DNA of 64,000 bases from Gonatopus flavifemur. Lineage: Eukaryota > Arthropoda > Insecta > Hymenoptera > Dryinidae. Positions 11,662 through 25,037 of the stretch are shown here, piece after piece. Position 1 is the first letter of the stretch. Each line of letters opens with the position of its first letter. The notes under the pieces were generated by a model, which had not been told where the DNA came from, ran no database searches, and was given only the letters and a program-made list of their open reading frames with translations. The stretch spans positions 50,708,001-50,772,000 of the forward strand of contig JAFFJZ010000001.1 of assembly GCA_018340375.1 (NCBI GenBank). The letters run 5' to 3'. The position numbers were made by a program, and so were the translations under genes.

Positions 11662-13439
11662 CTGTAGCGAAAGAGAAAGTTTCAAGTTCGTATTCCACAA
11701 AAAATCACGAAAAATCATACGAATGATTACGTACTCGGTAAATTCGCGATTCATTTAGTGAAATCCTGAAGATTCTATATCTCATATGATTCGAATTATT
11801 TTCTTTGTACCATAGAAAAGAATGGTGGAATTATTCCTGGAATGGAATACATAAATCTACCGACTTTGCATAGTTTTTTTTGTTTTTCAAGATTTCTCCC
11901 ATGTATGGATAAAAACTTGTTTGATTCAATCTGTGTTTCATTTAAAATTACTTACGATACAGTTATGATTCTCATATCATTTTGCTTTCGTTCTTTGGCA
12001 TTGAGCACGCTTGTAAGTTCATAAACGCGTGCATAAATTCACTTTAATATATGTATCGCAAGGAATATATATACAATTAAACGCAATTTAATAGGATCAG
12101 AGCTATGCACGATGACAGATCTTTCTTCGTTATGATGAAATCATTCTTATTCAAAGATTCTTTCGAAATATAGTTAATGATCATCTTGGAATTCCAGATG
12201 AAGTAAGGTATCTGATTTTGCTAATGACTTGATATATTATTTTTCTTATAATACTGAAGAATTGATAACTCGTAGCTGCACTCTATACATTTTTCATCCA
12301 TCCCAGCTGTCAGTTACCGTGTATAATGCAATTTTGTGGGTGTATATCATTTTTTTTCTATTATCGTATGAAAAATAACATGAAGAGACTGAACTTTCGT
12401 TCAAAAAAGATTACAATTCCATGAATTTCAAAACATTCTAAACATATCCCGAACATTTCACCTTAATCGACAAAAATGATAATAGAAAGAATCTTTTTTT
12501 GAACATAGAAAACCGACCTGATTCAGCTCTCCGTCGTGCTGTGTTACCTATTAAGGAAGATAGAAAAGTTAATTTGAAACGTTAGCGTTGTTTGGAGTGA
12601 AGTTTAAGTTACGCAAGAAAAACCAGAGAATCTAGTTAAAAAATCGTGCGCATTGGTTGTAACCCTTCCAAGTTCCAACATGAACATAGTCGTTGTCTCG
12701 CACTTGAACGTTCAAGTGATTTCTTGTTGACGAAGAGGTGAAAGAAACCGAGGAAAAAAGCAGGAATGAAGAAAAATACATCCCAATGGACAGTGAAATG
12801 ATTATGATATTGTGTAAAGGAAAAAAAAGTCGATTTTATCGTGAATCGTGGTCTCGTAACATCGTTTTGCTCGGCTGAATTAATTTCGTAATACGTCACT
12901 CTTGCGTGTAATTAACATTCAACTTCTTCGTATACGGGAGAAGAAAAAAAGCACGGTACAAAAGAAGATCAGATGTATTTCACCATACGATTACCAGATA
13001 AACGGAAAGAAACAAGAAAACAGCTTAACGTATGGAAAGAAGAATATGTGGGTGGGTGGAGTATAAATTCCATCGAAATGTTAACAGAGGGTGGAAACTC
13101 CTTGGTCATTGTCGAAGATTTATAAGTTTTAATGGAGGGGTTTTGTTCCTAATTTGTCTACTGTCGAATGAAATACAGCTAGAAATTCTTTTCGAGGGCC
13201 TGTTCGTGTACTCGTTTCACAATAATTACAACGAAATCCAATCCAAATTGTAACTGTGTCCTATTTCATTCATTTCAAAATTGTGGGAAAAACGACGGGT
13301 GTTTCGTTTTACCGAGTGTCTTGACTAAGCGACATTTAATCACTACTTAATATTTCCATTTCTATTGTTTGAAAGCCTAAAACATGGTTAATGATCAGAT
13401 ATTCTGAAAGAATGTATAGCATTATTGTCAAAAAAATAA

Positions 13440-13464
13440 GAATAAGAAGAAGAAGAAGAAAAAT
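13440..13464. repeat. AAG microsatellite
   Basis: A short run of AAGAAT/AAGAAG units; purine-only tract. Confidence 0.7.
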
Positions 13465-13744
13465 GGAAGTTATATGCTCAAATGATTTCAGCGAGGGAGT
13501 TTTTTCTAACCCCAGTTAGAAATCAATATCAGATAAGTTCTCTCAGAGAAAAAAAAATCACTGTGACAGTGGAATCTGGGTACTTTTTACTGTAACGACA
13601 ATCTATTTACTATCACAGTAATCAAAGGTCCCAGCTTGGCCGAAGACGCTAAGGGCCTGAGATGCCAAAGATTTACATTTCTAGCTGGGATAGTATTTGA
13701 AGCATAATGAACTAATTTCAACTATGCCGTTCACAGAGTTCAAC

Positions 13745-14080
13745 CACGGAGGAAAAAAAACATTAACTGTGACAGCGAAATTTAACTCTGCTTGAGCAGC
13801 AAGTTTGTTGCTGTGACAGCAGAGCATTTGGTATCCAAGCAATCTTGTTAGCTACGACAGCGATTTTTCAGCGGTGACAACAAAAAATGTTTGCTCCTCC
13901 AGCAAATTTTGGTATTATATTCAGAATAACAAACAAATTTTGCTGGAGAAGTCAAGGTTTTTTACTGCCATAGCTGACGAGACTGTTGTGATAGCAAACA
14001 GATTGCTCTCACAGCGAGAAGTTTGCTAACCCAGCAAAAGATATGCAGCAAAATCAGATTGCGCTAGGAGAAAATCTTGA
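13745..14080. mobile_element. GCTGTGACAGC-family element, right end worn
   Basis: It starts CACGGAGGAAAAAAAA and is filled with GCTGTGACAGC-like words and CCAGCAAATTT palindromes. The two halves pair around 13930. The expected TTTTTTCCGTG right end has decayed. Related fragments occur at 13546..13620, 16970..17110, 34235..34761, 36230..36480 and 48150..48260. Confidence 0.6.
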
Positions 14081-14364
14081 ATTTCAAACCTCACTGTTAT
14101 TTCAAAGTTTGCATTGCAAGAGATCGTGCAATTCTCCCAAGATGCCAAGAGCGTAACCACTTAGCGCTATGGATGAGTTCCCAAAGTATCTGACTATCGG
14201 TGTCTAAAAAAAACAAAATGAACGCATTTGGCTGCTATAGTTTAGTCAGATTGAGTAATCTTCTGTTCTACGAGAACATTTCTAAAATCATATATAATTT
14301 ATATATAATGCAATACATTTCATATATAATCTCAGTGTAATTTTATATAAATTAAATATAATGC

Positions 14365-14530
14365 TGGGAATTTTTCCATCCGGGAATCCCATTATAATTA
14401 AATGGGTGCCCTGGCTGTCTCACTTAAACTGTGGAGTGATCGCATCGAGAAGCGTTAAAAAGCCTCTTCTATGCAAACCTCCAGGTGAACTGCTCGAGTA
14501 ATCGCACCCTACCCTTTTGATGGGGAAGCT
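14365..14530. other. G+C-rich island of unknown origin
   Basis: It stands out from its AT-rich flanks, with words such as GTGCCCTGGCTGTCTCAC and GGGGAAGCTACCACGTTGGG. Reading frames are broken on the plus strand. It may be a remnant of a retroelement or SINE-like sequence, but I cannot assign it. Confidence 0.3.
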
Positions 14531-16969
14531 ACCACGTTGGGACAATTTCAGGTTGTTCAGAAATTCCAACGAAATCGATGGCTCACAAATTTAGATTGAA
14601 CAGAATAGCTAATAAAACAAATATAAAATTTCCAAACTGGAAAATGCAGTGTGACTCGCCAGGATATATTACCATGTAGCGATACCTACTTTTCTATCTT
14701 ATGAACGTGCCTGAGTATCGTTTCGCTTGTAAAATAAACCTCGTTACATGAGGTGTTTATTTGACAATTTCGCCCATAAATGAATGCGTGAAAATGAAAA
14801 TCCACAAACCAAGCATAATGTTTTGATAAACTTCAGATATTGTAAATTTCCGTATGAAGTAGATGTGGCATTTCCTTGATCTCCTCATGTTTGAATATCG
14901 TATCAAGATTTATGGGAGGCATTTGTAGCGAACCAAATTCCAAAACAAGAGATCATTGCATGACTACTCTTCTCCAAATTCACTGATAACTCAATTCAAC
15001 GTTAATTTCGGATGATCTTTTATTATAATTTCCATAAAACCACTGATGAAGCGTTTTTGTAGTAATAAATGTACGAGATGATAGCTGAGCACAGAGAATC
15101 AGCTCAACTTTCATTCAAAGTTATAATTACAATTTTATCAAAGTTTTTGTTCCATCAAGAGTTATAATTGAGTTATAGTGAATTCAAATTGAATGATATT
15201 ATATTTTTTCATTACATTGAATTATATTTCATAAAAAGCATCTCAAAAACCTCCTATAGCATGATTCTTTTTTCCATGGAGAGGATCAAAGAGGTTTTTC
15301 AATCCCTTTCATACAAAAGTCTTGAATTCTGTTAACCGTGAGGAGTAGTGGGATGAAAAGTTGGAGAATTCTCTTTACGTAAAATGTTCCTTCAAAATTG
15401 AATATTCGTGCGAATTAGAAAACATGTCTTTCGAATCTGAGTTTCGATTTTATAAATACTAATAAGGAAATACTCCAAGGTTATAACAGATTGGAAAGGT
15501 GTATAGGATACAAAAAAGAATACATACATTTCTTTGCATGTTCTCGTTAGAAATATTTTGAGGTTAAACATCTCGGTGTAAAAAATCCAAGCTTATCAGA
15601 TCATTGACGATGAATAATAATTAATTTCATCGATACTGTCGATTTGTGAACGTCAAAGAGATGGAATTTCAATACGCAACCCGTGGATAATCCTGTTCAT
15701 TCTCAAGGCCGTTCTGTTATGTATCATAAGAAACTGTAACGCAATAGAAGTGTAGTCTTTCAATGGTTTCGCACGACTGAGCATTGACTTTGGTTCACAC
15801 GAAATCTGATGTCATTGTCATGATCATCGTTGTCGTTCACCTTTCATTGCTCTTGATCTTCGAATTCTCAATTTTTCATTTCAATCAATAAAATTTCAAA
15901 CCTCTTGTAATCTCAAAATATCCCAACAAACACTTTCTCAGCCAGTATCAAAGTTGTGTGTGAGAAAAAATAATTTGTCGACATTCCCTCGTCACGTTGC
16001 GAAATATATTTCAGCTTCATTGTTCTTCTCGAACAAACAAATGTCGTTGACATACAATAGACATTGTACCTGTCTTTTGTCTTTTTTAATTGTTTTGGAT
16101 ACTTTGGTATTCGATTCAATTATTTGGAGACTTGTCTATTCTTCATAATCAATACATTGTTCGATGTGTTCTCTCGTAACGAGCACATTGGACATTAATA
16201 ATTTCGTCATTTCGTCTGATTAAACAGTCGTTTTATGTACTTCTGGTACAACAATTGTCTCATTCCCCATAACTATTATCTACCACATCCTCCACGATCT
16301 GCCCACTTTCCTTCACAGATTTTCCTTTTATTCCTCCTCCCATCATTGTCTTTAATATTCCAACATGTCGTAACGTATCTTGCATCAAGTTTCTTTTATC
16401 ATAATCTCCCATCCCTTTGTTTTTCAATTCACTTCCCTCAAGACTTCCTCGTTTCTTACTCTATCTACCATTGTTCTGCAATACTTCGTTTCAAATATCT
16501 CGAACATTTTGTATCAAGTGAAATTTATTTATCTATTTTCAATCTATTGTACATCCATTTTGAATTTCCTTCGTTCCATAACAGTGCAGATCTCTGCTGA
16601 TACTTTTGTGACGATAAGAGAATGGAAAATAGTATTAACACTTCCTTGTAGAAAAACATTATGACAATGTTGATACAATTCTCTCATACATCGTATCGAA
16701 TGACATAATCGTACATGGATTCTTGTGTTAGATTTTATTTAATTAGTTGGAATGATTAACGAAATGTGGTATTCACACAGTGATTCGAAAGAGTTCGTTT
16801 TTCTCACAAATACTCTCTAAATTCGAATCAGGAAACTCGTGCTTGAAAATAGATATATTAGCGTGTTCGTAATGAAATTCAGAAAACAAATGATCTAAGA
16901 ATTATTCTTTGTCTTTTTGATTAGGGAGAGGAATATTGAAAGAGATAGATTATACATTGAATAGCAAAT

Positions 16970-17110
16970 AAAATTAGCTGGAAAAGTCGTTATTTTTTCG
17001 TTGTTGTAGCTGAAAAATCGCTATTATAACCAATAAGATTGGTGCAGCAAAAAGAGGTACCCAGCGAAATCAGACTTTGCTGTCACAGTGAATTTCTCTT
17101 TCTGTGCACA
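16970..17110. mobile_element. Fragment of GCTGTGACAGC family (right half)
   Basis: It contains GTACCCAGCGAAATCAGACT and TTGCTGTCACAG, as in the right part of the other copies, and ends TTCTGTGCAC, a decayed form of the TTTTCCGTG end. Confidence 0.5.
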
Positions 17111-18402
17111 GTTTTACTATGAATTTGATCATCAGTTTATACTTAAAGCCAGTTCAATTCACTTCTCACTCATCAAGTAATTTCAAAGTAAATTCTTTTC
17201 AAAATGAATTGAACATCTATAAAATCCTATTAAATTTCAGAATAAAATGTTCTAAAAATTTGATCACTGCTGTTTAATTTGCACCAGTGAAACGCAAATT
17301 TCAACCGGAAAAATCTTGTCAACGATCTGGTCTAATCAACATTACATCCTCAACAAAGTTCATAACACATGTAATTCTCGTGTATTTGAATTTATTCCAC
17401 TGGTGAGTTGAGTTGGGTCTTGCAGATATTGTGGTATGACTGCACAGAGATGAATATTCTGTTCATGTTCTTGAACTTCACTTATGTTCAGCCAACTTCA
17501 ATGTTCAATAAACTACCCACATAATAATTTATACGTCTCTCGTCATGCTTTATAATGAATTTGAGGTTACCAGAATAATACACCTTGGTTACAATATTTT
17601 CAAATTCGTTTGCTCGATTCTACTATTCGACACGTATCTGTAACGAATATTTTGAGGATTTCAAGAATGCATGGAGAACTTTTAATAACCTCGGGTGACT
17701 CAACTTCAATTTAATATTTTATGATCCATGAATTATTCTCGCACTCTTCGTACGGTAATTCATACCCTACTCTTTTAAAAAGTGATCTTCAAAAATTAAT
17801 CTACCTACCAAGGAAAGATATCGCATAAAAATTTTCTATTCACATCCTTTCCCAGATACAAATATGATTTTTCTGTTCGAAGAAGGCTTTCGTGGGAACC
17901 GATACGTTCTAGACCTTTTTTTCTTTCGATGCGTGCAGAGGTAACGATTTGATTGCATCAACCATCATTCTTGAAATATAATTCAGGCAAGTAAGAGATA
18001 GCTATGACCGGTTACTGAATACCAATGCCTATTTCGTTAATTGCTAGAGCAACCCTACTTGACTTAAATATCGTAACTGACAGAATTTGTCATGCCATTC
18101 CATAATTAATTGTGACTTGCGTGTATTAATTGGTATATATCGATCTTTAATCAACGAGTTAAAAGCGGTGATCAAAGTTTTTTCCTTTGTATGATTGATA
18201 GATTTTTCCATAAATGGATATCGTGTTCATTATATAATGTTCTTACCATTATGGATTCCCTGCGAATTGATTTGTTTCAAAATCAAAATAATGGGATTCA
18301 GAATCATCTTTTTTCAAATGTTTGAATAATATCCTGATCAGGGGTTATTGGGCAGTTGTTTAGTTGCAGTTAAGGATTTCTAGTTACAGCCTGATAGACT
18401 AT

Positions 18403-18848
18403 GAGCCCGTGACTGCCAGGCCTTCGTCATTCTATAAAAGCTAAAAATTTATCAGCCCATGCTCCCAATATTGGTAGGAACGATGGCCTACTATGAAATT
18501 TGGATCATTTTGCTTTTGGCAGATAACGGACCAGGAAGGTGCCTAAAAGAGCAACTTGAATTTTTCAAAATTTAAAACATAATTTTCTTATATCCACTTC
18601 CGAACAATATTAGAAATCATGTCATCCATTGTCAGACATTCAGTGTCACACAGTTACAATTTATTGAAGTTTAAGGATGTCTGGCAAGGAATGCCACGGT
18701 GCAAAGTGTCTGGCAATGGTTGACCTAATTTCTCATATTATTCGGGAGTAAATATGAGGAAATTGCGCTTTTTACTTTGAAAAATTCAAGTTGTTATTTT
18801 AGGCATCTTTTCAGCATCGTTCCTACGTATGTTGACGGTCAGGGGCTC
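18403..18848. mobile_element. Inverted-repeat element of about 446 bp
   Basis: The ends GAGCCCGTGACTG and its imperfect complement (GGTCAGGGGCTC) bracket two arms that share GTAGGAACGAT, TGCCTAAAA and CAACTTGAATTTTTC in opposite orientation. The centre holds GTGTCTGGCAA-type words. Confidence 0.6.
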
Positions 18849-18854
18849 CCACAT

Positions 18855-20222
18855 AGACAAAAAGATATCTTTTCGAAATCTAAAAGATGTCTTATGCGAC
18901 AGTTTCAGACATCCAAAACATGTCTTGAGTAAGACATCTTTTAGAACTCTTACTAGATATCTAGAAGATATCTTTTAGACTTCTTTTAGACTTCTTCAAG
19001 ACGAGTTTTAGATATGATGCAAATTTTTCTCAGGACCTCTTCCCTGATTGATAAAATACCCATCTATCCCTATTAAACGTGCATAATTCGAATTTTAATG
19101 TGAATTCATTACATTCAATAGGAATGAATAGGTTTTATTAACCACGGTTGAAGCACACTTTCAGATGATCTGAAAATGTCTTGCGAATTATATATTCCAT
19201 CCCTATAACTTCTTCAAGACACAGATCTTTTAGGTGAAACTCACGTTCATTATAGGTACATTTATGTTCAAAGAATGTTCAGACCATCCAATGTCCGGAC
19301 GTTCAATGCACCTCCACTGAATATTCTTTGGACCTTCGTGTTTTCTTGGAATTACAAACTATGACCGTAGAATTTTCTTGTACGCCTGTTCAGAATATCT
19401 CATTGGACCCACTGATTCCGATGCAGTTTCTATTGGTCCAATAAAATTCTTCAAGCAGGAGTACTTGAACGAATTAAATTTTCAATCCGTGCAACATCAA
19501 TTGTGGTCCGTCGTGATCCAATGTGGTCAGTAGAAACAATGCACACTATGAGATTCGTTGATTTTGTTTTAAGTTTAATCGAAGAGTATAAAAACATTCT
19601 CTACAAGTTTATTATTTCAAATTGAAGTTTTTTTTTTTTTGAAAGAAGTTTCATTGATAAAAACAAGTCTTGGCAGAAAACCAAAAAAGACAAAGAAATT
19701 TTTTCCTTCGAAAGTATGTAAATATATTCAAACTTCTAAGTGTGTTTATGATTGACAAAGTATTCATCCAAATTCAAGCAAACGTGCGTTTGGGATACGG
19801 TAATCAGTCAATAAGTTCAATACATGATGGAAGAAGCTGATTGTAACACTCCTGCTGAAAATACCAAGCAAAACCTGATAAAAACTCATGGATCCTATGA
19901 AAGATGCAAGACCCGCAAGGTTTGATAAGGTTCCATAATGAAAGTCGCCAATTATTTGATTTTATATCAAAATTGATAGGAAAAATTTTTAATTCAGGAG
20001 TATAATCATTATCGGTATATTATTATATTATTAATATTGTGATTATGATTTTCAAGATATCCAAAAGATGTTTTTTATTAAATCTTTAAAGACATCTTTG
20101 AAATAAAATCTATCAGACATCTTTAAGATAACTTCAAGAGACTTCTTAGGAATGTTTTCAGTGAGACATCTAAAAGAAGTCTATAAGACTTCTCAGACAT
20201 CTTTTAGATGTCTTTAAGATTT
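18855..20222. repeat. Two AGACATCT/AGATGTCT motif clusters, possible element ends
   Basis: Dense degenerate copies of AAGACATCTTTTAGATGTCT occupy 18855..19005 and 20050..20222 with unrelated sequence between. The word is nearly self-complementary, so the clusters could be the arms of one 1.37-kb element or two separate arrays. Clear termini were not found. Confidence 0.45.
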
Positions 20223-21381
20223 GTATAACTTTATAACTTTGATTCTCATAAAGTCTTCAGTTTGCATTGGTGGACGACAAGAGGATTAATCAATCAGTTC
20301 ATTACTGAGACAATTTAATGAAAAAAACTCAACGAACAAATAAATGTTCTCAGAAACGCTTCTCCAATTTGGTTACACGAGGTAGCAAGCTCGATTAAAA
20401 TTGTGAATTTCGTACCAAATTTGCTCCCCAGACCCCAGTTCTAGATTTGAATTCTCTTCTCAATAATTTTGAAGCAATGTAAAGAGATTGAATAATGAAT
20501 TCAAAAAAATTCTGACCAGTCAAGACGAGATGGGACTAAAATTTTCTGCCTCTAAAAGTTTGGAGTGCATTTTATTTCTGTAAGATTTATATGACTTGTT
20601 CTTGAGTACTTCAATAGCAATTCACGATCACAGGAATGGTTTTAAAACGACATCATTCCTATTCCCTTCAAAATATCACACGGATGATATCTTACTTCTG
20701 TTCAAATTTGTGGAGAAGGTATGGCGTAGAACAAGAGAGGTTTCTCATACTGTCTCTATGAATGTGAAATATGCGAAACTGTAACAGAATTGACTCTTCT
20801 TAGATTTTGAGAATAAAGTTCGATGGATGAAATTTTGTGAGTTTGCTTTTTGAATTCATCTCAAGCTTGTTTCGTATGATTTAGCGAAGCTCTTATGAAA
20901 ATTCAACGGAAGTGTGTTCTTTGGAGGGTAACTCTTGTAGTTTTTTTGTGGACAGATCAGAAAAGCATCTGAACTCAAGCTTCGGTTGAATTCAAATCCA
21001 CCTGATTGCATCTCACGAGGTCTAAAAACATACCTTGCGAATGATCAACATAGCCAAATACTCAACACAGGGTGTATTAACGACATTCTATCATAATTAG
21101 TATACATTCCACAAATCTGGAGTTGAAATTGAAAATCACCTGTCGATCCACTCCTCAGATTTTCCCGTGTATCGAATTATATTTCCATCGAACAAACAAA
21201 TGGTACTATTGTGAATTTTTGGTTACCATCATCACGTAGGTTTCAAACTCAGATTTCCGATAAAAAAAATCCTTTTTCACAGTAGATTGCACACTTCGAT
21301 CAATATTTTACTGCACCGTTACACAGTATTCCCGTATCTTTTTTGGTGATCTTTTTTTTGTGTTGACAAGTGAAAACTCAC

Positions 21382-21560
21382 CGAGACGTGAAGATCAGGT
21401 GTTAAAACCTCGCGCGCTTCGTAGAGGGAGGCCGATGCTCGCGGTCTCGAAACAGAAAAGTAACTGGCCCGTTCTTTGTATTGTGCCTACCATACACCTC
21501 GCCAAGTTGTAAAAGGTGTGTACACGCCTCCTACCTTCTGCTTTCCTTGGACCTCGCAAA
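21382..21560 (-). promoter_or_regulatory. Candidate non-coding first exon and promoter of gene A
   Basis: This short stretch is clearly richer in G+C than its surroundings and holds CGCGCG and several CG dinucleotides, as insect promoters and first exons often do. On the minus strand it ends at a consensus donor (CTCG|GTGAGT, exon end 21382). An initiator-like CCAGTT lies about 80 bases upstream of the donor. Joining it to the acceptor at 11662 would make a leader intron of about 9.7 kb. The link to gene A is inference from strand, order and donor quality. Confidence 0.35.
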
Positions 21561-24500
21561 TGTACCAATTACGATCTTAGAGGCAAAAAAACATATCACT
21601 CTGTTTCGTTAATATTTCATTCAAGATAAAATATAGCTCATCGTCCGAATCTTGAGAATTTGTCAGTTTGCTGGATATTAAATTCAGAACTCTAACTTTT
21701 ACTTGACTTTTGAAAGTATGAAATTTGAAATACAGACTCTATACTTTCATTTGAAAATGTCTTATAAGGAACGAGGATGATGGTATCGAGATATAAGATC
21801 ACATGCTATTATATATTTTAAAAACACTCCTCGGTTGATGTATTCGGTCTCGATGAATGGCCATAAAATACTGTGTATACTGTAAAGAATATTTCATTGC
21901 AGCTTGTTTGGTTAGTTTTGTGGTATTTGATTGATCGAGTGCTACCATTCTGATGTGGAAAGTCATTTGTTTCTCATTTCAGAATGATTAATGCGAGTAT
22001 TTTTGAGAGAAGGTTTGTACTGTATCTCGAAACAACACTGAGTAAACTTGACGAGAAGTATCATGACTTTGACCTCTTGTTCGCGAAATTGTAAACTATT
22101 TATCAAAATCAAATAATTTTCGCAACCAGGTGATATGGAGTATCAGTATCGAGTTGTTATTGATATATAGCTATCTATTGAATACTTTTATTTAATGATT
22201 CGCGATTGATCTACAGAAATATATCTGAATTCTAAATTTTCCATACATCTTTATACTTTGAATATTTCGTACATTGGTATCAAACATCGAATATTTAATT
22301 GAAAAGAGGAGGAGAATGGAGAACACTGCAAAAACTGATTTCTTATTTTAAGATACTTTTGCAGTGACTTTTCAAATATTTAAAAATGTTACAGTGATCA
22401 TATTCTCAACACAAAAATACGTTTTGATTCGAGACATGACGTGTTTGATTAACAAACAAAAATGTTTGACAGTGGTATACAGAAACATAACCTCGGATTA
22501 CTATTACGTCAACGTCAAAGTGAAGAACAGGAACAATGTATTCAAAATGTATATCGTGTCATTTTGAAACAAAACTAAACGAGATTCTAATCAACCGTAT
22601 AATTAGAAATCATCAATATCATCCGTCTTTTCAAGTTAAATGTAATAAATTACACTTCTGACATATTATTTGAAAAGAACCATATATTCAAACGTCAGTG
22701 TCGTGGAATAAAATACTGATGTTTCCAGTTAGAACAGTGAAGTGTTTGATTTCAATTATCAAACATACCATGTCTCATTTTGAGAAATATCTTCGACGGC
22801 AATTTTTGTAGCGAATGCTCTGATTTTTTCTTATTTTTGTTATAATATATTCTCAAGTCATGGAATACTCGTTACTCGAACGACAATTAATCCCATAGAA
22901 ATATACATCCTACGGGCAACAGAATATAACTTCTGTTAATTGTCATGAAATAAACGAGAAACAGTTTAACGTTTATCGCTGTGCACACATCATCGTAATT
23001 CAATGAATTAAAAAGGATAACTTTTCAAATGTATTCAACATTAGTCCTGAGTATAAAGTAGAGCGTATGCATGCAATCATGAATAATGATTCATATATTC
23101 AATTTGAATTGCAGTTGCAATATTGCACAATACAAAACAAAACGAATATTATATACACATATTTCATGTTCTTGTGAACAAACCTAGAAAAACGTTGATA
23201 ATTGAAAGAGAAGATGATGTATTTTCAACGATTTCATGAATTTAGTCTATGTCTTCCCGCCATTGCTCACGTTTAAGATAATTTTAATCACTCTGATATA
23301 CTTTTATAATGAATGATATAACTTTGATAAAACAATTGCTTGCCTGCTGCAAGTAGAAATTTCAACCTGTCTTGCTTGATAAGATCTAATATTTCAACAT
23401 TGAAAATACCATACCGTTACGTATAACATACCGTGTGAGTCTTAGAACTCGGAGGCATGATTTTTTCCCTACGACGCAATTAACAATTTTAATATTTTCG
23501 AATATAACAAATACATTATGAAGTTATTATACTCTCTGTCAGGTTTCCCGCAAATAAATCATGTACCATCGCTTTTATTGCGAATTTCCTTTTTATTTTC
23601 TTATGAATATTCAGCTGCTCAACTCCAGCTGTGGGTACTCGAAATGAGAAAGGTTATCTCATCTTAGACCGAATCATTCATTATTCATTATTAGTTTCCT
23701 GTGTATAAATCGCTGCAATAATCACAAACCCCCCAAAAGTACAGATATTCACTTCTGTGACGAACAATGCACGACCAGCACAATGTAATAATCTCATCAC
23801 CCAGTCATTCGAGTATAATGTAATTACGTGGAATAAGTAATATCTGATGAATTATTGATCCGATAATGCTTAACCGCATCAGTAGATCGTACGAAATATT
23901 CAACAACACAAGATTGGTTCAAGAAGAGGACTCGTAGAGGAGGAATATTCATAATTCAAGCAAAACGTTTAATTAATATGACGAAACATTATTCCAAAAT
24001 TCATCTGCTTGCAGATTATCTCATAAAATGCAGATTATCGAAATATTTATAACCAATAATTGCTCCTCACTTGTGAGCATTTATGAGAGAAAGTTTTATG
24101 CAACTTGGGTATTATGAATTATGTAGGCAAATATGTGTGTATGATTTATATGTACTTATACATAGTATAAGTACATAGTCAATAATTGTATATATGAAAC
24201 CGCTATGAATTATTCGTGAATCTTCGATTAAAATCAAAATCTTTCGTTGCAAACAATTGATCTAACGTAGAGAAAATTTGATTCGATTTTACTTCTTTCT
24301 TTTAAATTTTCAAGTGATTATCAAATTTGATAATGGTTTTATTGAAATTCATAAATTCATCATCAGAACAAAAAAATTCCCCATCAGTAATGATATACAT
24401 TCTTAAAATCTAAGAATCATGGTTATGTAAATAGTTTCATAACGTGTGATTGAATTCCAATGGAATTTTTCTAACAGTGTATGTTATGATTCGATTCTGT

Positions 24501-25037
24501 GTACTAAAATTTAAATAAATGTATGGAGTTCTTGTGAAGATAGGTTAGAAAAGCATTGAATTATATGCATTTATATTCTATTGCACTTAAAACTACGAGT
24601 ATCAAAACTGATTGAAATCTAAATGGATCTCGAATTCATGAGAATTCATAAGAATGATGCAATATTAGGTTATATTGTAGAAATGTTGAATATGCGGTAT
24701 TGGTAAATCATTAATGATCGGTTTGTATAAATCCTAGGGAACTGTATTTAATGAGAGTCAATCAATCTCCGATCACAAAGACGTACGAATCTATGTAGAT
24801 GATATTTTAACATCAATAGAATCGTATTTCATTTATTATAATATGATTTCTCTTGAATGTGTTTCATGAGATATGGATTTTTGCTAGATATAATTGAGAA
24901 TACAGGGTGTCCTAAAATTGGTAAACAGCACTGGAAGAAAATTGAAGGGAAATGTGAATCTAGCTCAATGTTTGTAGTTATAGTAGCTGTATTATTGGGG
25001 AGAATAACAATGAAAGTAATACCTAATACACCCATTA
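21561..25037. other. Intergenic DNA, nothing supported
   Basis: AT-rich with no gene seen. The only structured item is a 44-base palindromic pair at 22324..22367 (CACTGCAAAA ... TTTTGCAGTG), perhaps a remnant element. Confidence 0.6.

Larger units (their letters stand above)
11662..21381. other. Probable leader intron of gene A (9.7 kb)
   Basis: It contains transposon copies at 13745..14080, 16970..17110, 18403..18848 and motif arrays at 18855..20222. The stretches 11.7-13.5, 14.6-16.9 and 20.3-21.3 kb show no supported feature. Its status as an intron depends on the first-exon prediction at 21.4 kb. Confidence 0.4.

Noticed and set aside
11377..11754. Minus-strand frame of 125 codons over the gene A start
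   Set aside because: It runs across the leader acceptor in another frame from the signal-peptide exon, and has no domain match.
16235..16600. Plus-strand frame of 121 codons, very rich in Phe/Leu/Ser/His
   Set aside because: The composition follows a pyrimidine-rich stretch; there is no domain, no splice context and no homolog recalled.
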